A stretch of DNA of 64,000 bases, taken from positions 2,420,687 to 2,484,686 of the forward strand of contig JALECJ010000257.1 in assembly GCA_023515745.1 (NCBI GenBank), given 5' to 3'. The notes under the pieces were generated by a model. It searched no databases. It saw only the letters and a list, made by a program, of their open reading frames with translations, and had not been told where the DNA came from. Shown one piece after another: positions 57,804-64,000 of the stretch. This DNA is from Amoeboaphelidium protococcarum. Lineage: Eukaryota > Aphelidiomycota > Aphelidea. Position 1 is the first letter of the stretch. The number at the start of each line of letters is the position of its first letter. The position numbers and the translations under genes are program-made.

Positions 57804-59964
57804 CCAAGCAAATACTGTATAGCAGTGGCAGGAAATCGGTAAATGAATGGAAACGGTCGTTTTGAGAGATACGAAGGAGAAACTGTATCTACGCAGTCAC
57901 TTCAACCATAATTTCCGTCCGCTATGGAGGGATGAAATGGTATGGTAGTTGCGAAGCCACCAACGTGTGCTATCGAAACTGAACTCGCCTCACTTTACAT
58001 GATCGTTGTAGGGTAGCATCCAGAGAGCGTAGACTGACAAGTTGCGAAACATTTTAAACATTGCGCTAGGCAAGGACCACCGTCCCCACGCGTTTCGCTA
58101 TTTAAATAATGGTCCAGTAGTGGTGATAAAGAGGATGGATAGAAGCCGCTACATGTCTGTCTCTCCTAGCGTTTGAGCTGTCCTATAGTGAGCTCGGCAA
58201 TAGTGCCACGGATGGAGGGATGGACGCGTTTTATAGATGTTGATGATGATACCTTATTTTGTTTAGAGAGTTGCTCTGCCAATTTATCGCCCAGCGATAC
58301 TTTGTCATTTCTCGAGAAGAGGCGTGACAAGAGCTTGGCAGCAGGATATTGGAGGGAGTTGAACCCAGCCGCTCTTTTGTTTTGACCATCCTTAACCGGA
58401 TAGTATAGTGACTGTTGCCACGAAGCTGCTCAGTATGCTTCGTGTTATCGTAGGTACTATTGTAAGGACTTCAGTTTTAAACTTATCTTTTTCTTGAAAC
58501 CAGATATTATTGTTTGGACCCCAGCGTGATATCATGATGCTTTTAGTACTGTTATTTTTTTTTACATCAGCAAACACGCAGTCCAGTTGAAATTACTCAG
58601 ATATCAGGCTTTCTAAGTGTTTGAGACTTTTCTAGGCGTTGTATTATTTATTTACCGTGACGACTGCTGTTGTTTCGTGTTGTCTAGATTGCCTAGAGGG
58701 CATAACGATATAGTTTCAATTAGATTTGAAAATGGATTTTGCCAGTTCTCGAATAAAATTCTGACGAAAAGGAGGCGATCATTTCAGTGTGTCTTTGGCC
58801 AAATATTGCGCTAAATATACACGAAGTGGCCTCCCATTCTGGGGGTTGCTATATGGCACTGAAAGAAGATAGGGCGAGTTGTTTTAAGGCACTCTAAACA
58901 GTAGCAGACGCGTTTTAAAAGAATTTGGTTCAAGTCAATTTGAATGGTTGGAAGTAAAATATTATTACTCTTTTCAGCAGTACGATAATAACAGAGTATA
59001 GGTGCCTTTCGAAGTTTTCGATCGTTTACAGTTTTGATGCATGCAAGATTTTGCCAGGTCCTGAAAACAGGCGTTTGCAGATTTAATGCATTCGAATGAT
59101 AGTCGTATGCAGATTTGTTGCACTCGAATATTTGGTGAGCGTTAGGCTCTGAGGAAGCTTGTTTAAAGTACAAGATTGATTCAGCATAGTCTAAGAGAAT
59201 AATATGAAAGTTTTTTTTTTGGAAAGTCGAGACTATAAAAAACTGTCATACTAATATGTGCTCTTTCGGTAGCTACTGACTTCTCACGGTGCTAGACTTA
59301 CATCAATCGATTCAATCGCAGGTTGTTAATAATGATTGAACGTAATTTTTGATATTCATTAGTTTGCAAACTGAATTATTAGAAGATATGCAAAGCACAG
59401 TATGAGATGGCCCTTTGATACCGTGCGTTTTACTTTTATATATTGCTGAACAAGCTGATGATACCGCGTACTACTGTTATTTTATTGTGCGTGACGAATC
59501 TGTTCAACCATCAAAATTTTGAAAAATGCTCCAATCAGCTGCAACAGAATATGACTTTAGCCAATTATGCTTTAGAACAAGTCAGCAACCAATCAACTAT
59601 CACAATTTGATCTTCGCAATAGTCAATTCTGCAATATGATTGGCTGTCGAAGTAAAAACACGTGAACCCGTGAAATTGCGGACAAACAGATACACAAAAA
59701 CGGCCTTAATACTTTGGATAAATCCAAAGAACATTACGATTGCACATGGCTGATCGCGATCGCAATGTGAACTTTGCATTGTATATCGAGACTTGAATAT
59801 TGTTTAATCTTCACGAAGCATTTTAACTTGAATGGTAGACAAGATGATATCAATAACTTTTTCTTGTTTTTCTCAACGTGCTCTACTGTGTGTCTTTCCC
59901 ACTGTTACTGCCTAGTCGCGTTGTAAAGTCTGAACGCGTGCGTCTTTTTTCTCGTCGGTCATAA

Positions 59965-60320
59965 GTTGACCCCCTGGAGTCGTCACGAATCTGACGCGTC
60001 AGAGCCGTGCCTGGGGCTGGCCTAAAATTTATTGTTATTGTTATTTGAACCAACCGGAGAATGAATTGCCACTGTAAGTATTCGGTATGATAAGAAGTTA
60101 GGCACCTATTGATTCGATATAATCGTATTTATTCACTCATTTCACTTAATGCTTTTAAAGATCATTCGAACTAAAAATTTTAAGCGGTGACTCCACAATA
60201 TCGGGGGTTCGGTAGATGTTTCGCTCTGTGGTTCATTGACAATTGACTCTTATTTGGAAGTCGATTGTGGTGACTCTTTTTACAAAGATGTAAATCGCCA
60301 CTGCAAATTGAGCCCTTGTA
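59965..60320. repeat. Duplicated segment, copy 1, with gene fragment
   Basis: Begins with a 75-bp block (59965-60041) nearly identical to 61349-61424 and continues with a degraded copy of the 3' end of the gene at 61619-62455 (60162-60320: stop, then the GGAGTCACCGCTTAAAA-like and CACCACAATCGACTTC segments, minus strand). An extra base breaks the frame, so it is a pseudogene fragment. Confidence 0.75.
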
Positions 60321-60654
60321 CTTAACTAATTAATCGAGGAAATGGCCATCTTCATAGGTTCACATTGCATCTTCATCGATCTAGCAATCAGCATATATCA
60401 TACACGTGAGAATTGTTTCAGGAATTTTTACCACACCAACACTTTAGTACTGTAATATCAATGGAATAAATTTTCTTCAAAGCTTTTAAGATAAGATAGC
60501 CTTTTAGTTGGAGACGTTTAGCTTCCTGATGAAGAGACTGTTAAGATTACGCGATTCACACTCATGGCGAAGTCATTATTGAGATTCCCAGCGATACAGA
60601 GGCTTATGGTTAACACGAGCATTCTCAAATACACAAATCAGAGCAAACAATATT

Positions 60655-61260
60655 TCATTTCTCAAAGCCGAATAAATGATACTTCTCATTTATCACTCTT
60701 ACCGTAGTTAAGATCTTACGATAGATAAGAAGAGAATTAGAAGCAGATAAAAATTGACTATAAAGCTACTGCGCATTGCCAAATTTCAATTCAGCCAAAT
60801 TGGTAGCCATTTACTTCGTGTTGATTATAACTATCGTACTTTAATCAGAATGAGTACTGTAGTTCAACCATAAAATGAAAGCATTCAAAACATACATTGG
60901 CAATTGTTGTTTCAAGTCTGGATCGGAAATAGAATCCGAGGCTGTTGAGATTTCGTACGTTTCGTGTTAGCTATTATCGACCAGCATACACAGAGTAGGA
61001 TCTCCATGTCGTCCACCGCGTCCAGCCTCTTGGATGTAGTCCAGAAAGGTGTAGCTCGGACCTGCTTGAATGGCATATCGAATGTCCGGAATTCCACCCC
61101 AATGCCGAAAGCACTAGTAGAGACGAACACCCAATAGCTCGCCGTTAAAAGACATCTTTCATTTGATACGATGGTCGGTTTCTTATATCTTCAAAAACTG
61201 AAATGGTATGCCGTGATTTTGATAGCGCTTTGTTGCAACGAAATGAGACGCATGTGTCAT
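60655..61260 (-). pseudogene. RecQ-type DNA helicase relic
   Basis: Minus-strand remnant of a RecQ helicase. WVFVSTSAFGIGVE (motif V; normally ATxAFGMGV) at about 61085-61135 is in one frame; directly after it, IPDIRYAIQAGPSYTFLDYI and QEAGRGGRHGDPTLC (motif VI; normally QExGRAGRDG) continue in another frame. That frame runs on to TGA at 60655. Helicase motifs 0-IV are missing, so this is the broken 3' third of a gene. RecQ-like helicases occur as normal repair enzymes, in telomere-linked gene families and in some mobile elements; the degraded, repeat-rich setting fits the latter two. Confidence 0.7.
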
Positions 61261-61348
61261 AATGAGTGACTATTCATCCCGATCATGACATGATTGGTCT
61301 AGACAATCGGCAATTGCTAAGGAAAAGCGGTCTTTTGTTGATCGATAC

Positions 61349-61424
61349 GTTGACCCCCTGGAGTCGTCACGACTCTGACGCGTCAGAGCCGTGCCTGGGG
61401 CTGGCCTAAAATTTATTGTTATTA
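61349..61424 (+). repeat. 75-bp conserved repeat with palindrome, copy 2
   Basis: Nearly identical to 59965-60041 (one clear mismatch in the first 70 bases). It contains a perfect 16-bp palindrome CTCTGACGCGTCAGAG (14 bp in copy 1) and ends in an ATTTATTGTTATT tail that resembles the short-repeat 3' tail of SINE/LINE elements. Confidence 0.8.
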
Positions 61425-61618
61425 CATTTTTGTAGATCACTACTGTACAGAACTTGATGTGATAAGAACTGAAGAAGTTGGGGAATTAGTTCGGCATAAT
61501 TATACTCATATAAATATATGTATTCATATTCAGTCCATAAAATAATATTATATCAGTAATCGAATCAGTCAGTTAATCAACCATCCATCTAATAGCAGTT
61601 TTAACGCGATCCTGTTTA

Positions 61619-62455
61619 TCATTCGAACTTAAACTTTTTAACCGGTGATTCCACAATGTCAGAGGCTTCAGAAGATGTCACGCTCTGTTCTTCAGTAGTA
61701 TTTGAGTCTTAATTAGAAGTCGATTGTGGTTACTCTTTTACAAAAATCTGAATTGCTACTGCAGAGAGAGATTACTTGAAATGGTTGGCATGCTTCGAAC
61801 TCTTATTAACAGGATACATCGTTCCTTTAATATAGCAAAGAGCGATCACGTCGGCGCCTTCTTGCAGATCAGTTTCATTTTCATTAAAGTCCATTATTTT
61901 TGTTTCAGGAGTTAATTTTAAGGTAGCGTTGTAGTAACTTACTCTTGGAGGTATAGTACGGTCTGTGATCTTAGCTCCAGGATAGAAGTCGAGTAGAGAA
62001 GCAGCAGCATTCAAAGAATCCTTGTCCCACTTTTTCACCAGAGACTAAGGTAAAGTGATGGAGATTGCATCGGCGCCAAACAGCTTTGCAATTTTGCCTT
62101 CTACTGTAAATTGACAAGTCAACTTGGTGGTGGAACTTTGCAAGGTATAGTACCACTTCAATTATGGATGACGTTCATGTTCATCTGATGTTGGCTTCGT
62201 TTTTATCCAATGGTTGGTTATATTGTTAGGATATAGAATAGTTTGTAGTTGCTTAATCTTGTCGTCTTATTGTTATTGGTGCTCACTTTTGATGGTATCG
62301 GTAACCAGTTCATTGTCTTGATTGTTGGCTTTGTCTTGTTCTTCTTGTTCAGTAGATGAGTCGTTCCCTTCCTTACTGGATTCTTGACCTGCATTGTCTT
62401 CATCGTCTTTAATATCGTGTTGAGGAGTATGCTTGCGTTTAGTAAAGCGAGGCAT
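61619..62455 (-). CDS. Unrecognised nuclear-type basic protein
   Basis: A 278-residue protein starting MPRFTKRKHTPQHD, followed by an acidic Gln/Glu/Ser-rich region to about residue 60, then an ordered domain (about 85-230) with WYYTLQSSTTKLTCQFTVEG, ADAISITLPQSLVKKW and ADVIALCYIKGTMYPVNKS, and a C-terminal NLS-like end PVKKFKFE. I do not recognise the family. A partial copy of its 3' end lies at 60162-60320. An upstream frame (62502-62658, MQSSVININGAPTYQCDV) could be a 5' exon, but no TGTAG acceptor joins it in phase, so I start at 62455. Confidence 0.6.
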
Positions 62456-62501
62456 CTTCTTCTATAATATGGATATGGATTAGTCGGGTTTATTTATTAA
62501 C

Positions 62502-62658
62502 TAAAGGGAGTGATATAGACTTGTATTTTCTTGGTCATAATGTATTGTTTAGTCTGTGAATCATCAACTTGCACTGCTGTAACAATGTGTTTGCCGTTCT
62601 AGTGTACGTCGCATTAGTATGTCGGTGCTCCGTTGATATTGATAACTGATGATTACAT
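62502..62658 (-). other. Possible upstream exon or small frame
   Basis: A 52-codon frame with protein-like composition and four UAR codons, MQSSVININGAPTYQCDV then NGKHIVTAVQVDDSQTK. It sits between the ULP1 stop and the basic-protein start. It may be an exon of the latter or a separate remnant; no splice consensus supports either. Confidence 0.25.
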
Positions 62659-62735
62659 GTTAACTCAAAGAGTGCTGTAGTATTAATATTACATTTTTAT
62701 TTATTATCAATAATATATCAATAACATAGATTCAA

Positions 62736-64000
62736 TCAAATTTATTGCTTCCTTCTCAGCTTCTTACTATACTACTTTGTGTCATCTTCATTATCTAATG
62801 GTTGAGAGAGTGGAATGATGCGATGTGAAATCAGTTCCAATAACATAAGAGTTCTAATGTCATCGATATCGTGTTATCCAAAATTAAATGGAATTCCAAA
62901 TGCAATAAATTTAGCATATTGACAGACAAATACTCCACAATCATATCCGTTAGTCTATTAGGGACAGTCTTTAACTATTCGTAGTTCCAATTAACAAATA
63001 TCATCGAAGAAAGTGGAGTCACGATTTAATGCAATACACTGTTATAATACATTGAGGAGCACTAAAAAGCCGTCATCGTAATTTAGCGAGTCATAATAGG
63101 AGATAATCCGTCTGCGCCAATCCACACTGACTAGTACCCAGTGATTATTATGCACATGAACCGGCATGAGAGTGATATCAAATTAAGTTAATCGAGACAA
63201 ACATTACACCCACTCGACATCCGATTATCTCAACACATTTAATTCATAGTAGTGACTACTTAAAACTTGAACATTTAATCCTGATTGTTGACATTCATGA
63301 CTGATCAGTTCTAAATAAGCAGAAATTATCTAATCGTTCACCCATTCATCTTAGCCCAATGTCAGAAAATCATATCTATGAAGGGTGGTGGAAGTATTCA
63401 AAATTGGGAATATAGCATCATCATTATCCATAGCTTACTGGGAAAAGAACTCTTCGATGACTTCAGATTCCTACTCTGTAATGGTGTACTAGGATGATGA
63501 TTTAATTGGTGAAATTACACTTGGATAGGCTGCCGGTGAGGAGTCTTCAATGTGTCGCTTTCTTTTAGGAGAGTTATACACCAAAGTCTATACTTTGCAT
63601 ACCTTTTCTGATGAAGATGCCGCTTTCTCTACCAAATTATCTGAAATCTTTGTTTGAGAGTTCTTAGACTTCCGAATAACTTTTTTGCAGATATCATTGG
63701 CTCTCTAACGTTACAGTTCTTTCCTGAGTTCTTCATCAATCGGTCTATTCAGCGTTCTAGCATCAAAATCATTCAAAATACACAATCCATCGAGAGATTA
63801 TATTCGACCTAGTTTCACAGTGGCACTATTGGGATCGGATTTTCCTTAAGGCGGATTCAGCTCTACAAAAGCGCACTTAAAAGTTTTACTCTGAGTCTTG
63901 TAGTCCGTGAAAGCATAAGCAGGTTGCAATGGTAATTGAGTTCGTTTCACTGTTATTGAGGTGCTTCCACTTGATAGATGAAGTCTAACCTTTCGTTAGA
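62736..64000 (-). CDS. ULP1: ULP1/SENP-type SUMO protease (C48), 5' part outside the window
   Basis: About 421 residues are present and the frame is open at the window edge, so the start is missing. The N-terminal part is basic and disordered (NLS-like SPKRKRH). The catalytic domain occupies the last 230 residues: DEWVNDQIISAYLELI, catalytic His in MPVHVHNNHWVLVSVDW, Asp in ISYYDSLNYDDG, and the oxyanion Gln plus nucleophile Cys in DCPQQTNGYDCGVFVCQY. The two glutamines of PQQ are TAA and TAG (62955-62960), so the enzyme depends on the altered code. It removes SUMO from proteins and matures SUMO. It ends KKLRRKQQI before TGA. Confidence 0.9.

Larger units (their letters stand above)
57315..60654. 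other. Gene-poor 3.3-kb region
   Basis: No confident gene. It includes a GC-rich hairpin (57679-57708), a GT/TATG microsatellite (57768-57803) and a duplicated segment (59965-60320). A 120-codon minus frame at 58811-59173 has no family motif and no UAR glutamine, unlike real genes here. Confidence 0.5.

Noticed and set aside
58330..58385. Second tRNA-like T-arm (minus strand GGTTCAACTCC)
   Set aside because: T-stem pairs poorly and no cloverleaf can be built.
58811..59173. 120-codon minus-strand frame
   Set aside because: No family motif and no UAR glutamine; about one frame of this size is expected by chance in a gap of this length when TGA is the only stop.
1..64000. Ciliate macronuclear origin suggested by the genetic code
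   Set aside because: LYS2, LYC1-like, COQ11-like, SFP1-like and SNF5-GATA genes are fungal-side, no telomere or nanochromosome ends are seen, and many genes share one long stretch. Not excluded without a tree.
1..64000. CRISPR arrays, operons with ribosome-binding sites, bacterial elements
   Set aside because: None seen; spliceosomal introns and ER, peroxisomal and nuclear proteins show eukaryotic nuclear DNA.

Overview
This window is nuclear DNA of a unicellular eukaryote with a reassigned genetic code. Conserved genes on both strands read through in-frame TAA and TAG and end only at TGA, and several TAA/TAG codons fall exactly where the family has an invariant glutamine. The code is therefore UAR = Gln with UGA as sole stop. 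Introns are few, short (48-76 nt), start with GTA and end in TGTAG; spacers are often below 300 bp.

The gene set is fungal-like: a fungal-type alpha-aminoadipate reductase (LYS2) beside a LYC1-like lysine N-acetyltransferase, a COQ11-like ubiquinone protein, an SNF5 subunit with a GATA finger, an SFP1-like regulator, HSP104, NSA2 and an X325/BIM1-like copper protein. I infer an early-branching fungus or fungus relative (aphelid- or chytrid-like). Complex I (NDUFA11-like), pyruvate carboxylase and a 3-hydroxyacyl-CoA dehydrogenase ending in SKL indicate respiring mitochondria and peroxisomes.

Layout. 0.1-4.8 kb (+): class III aminotransferase, SLU7, a coiled-coil protein. 4.9-18.7 kb (-): LYC1-like, LYS2, COQ11-like, a GPI-type Ala/Pro-rich protein, an intron-rich coiled-coil protein, an LPA acyltransferase, a wax-synthase-like MBOAT and a long-chain acyl-CoA synthetase. 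18.7-22.6 kb: no confident gene, a repeat pair of about 180 bp and a possible relic. 22.6-31.1 kb: HSP104, HADH, a tail-anchored-type protein and an F-box protein. 31.3-43.2 kb (-): X325-like copper protein, SNF5, a two-repeat surface protein, pyruvate carboxylase, a secreted metzincin. 44-57.3 kb: DM13-like surface protein, Grn1-domain protein, HDAC3/HOS2, NDUFA11-like, NSA2, Pro/Gln/Ser-rich surface protein, a decayed gene, HRD1, VPS55, SFP1-like. 57.3-61.6 kb: gene-poor, with a RecQ helicase relic and a duplicated segment carrying a 75-bp palindromic repeat. 61.6-64 kb (-): an unrecognised basic protein and a ULP1-type SUMO protease that runs off the window.

Themes: lysine metabolism (LYS2, LYC1), lipid activation and esterification (acyl-CoA synthetase, acyltransferase, MBOAT), ribosome-biogenesis control (SFP1, NSA2, Grn1 protein), chromatin (SNF5, HDAC), and six secreted or surface proteins that may shape the cell surface. 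With UGA as the only stop, open frames of 100-150 codons arise by chance, so I rely on family motifs rather than ORF length.
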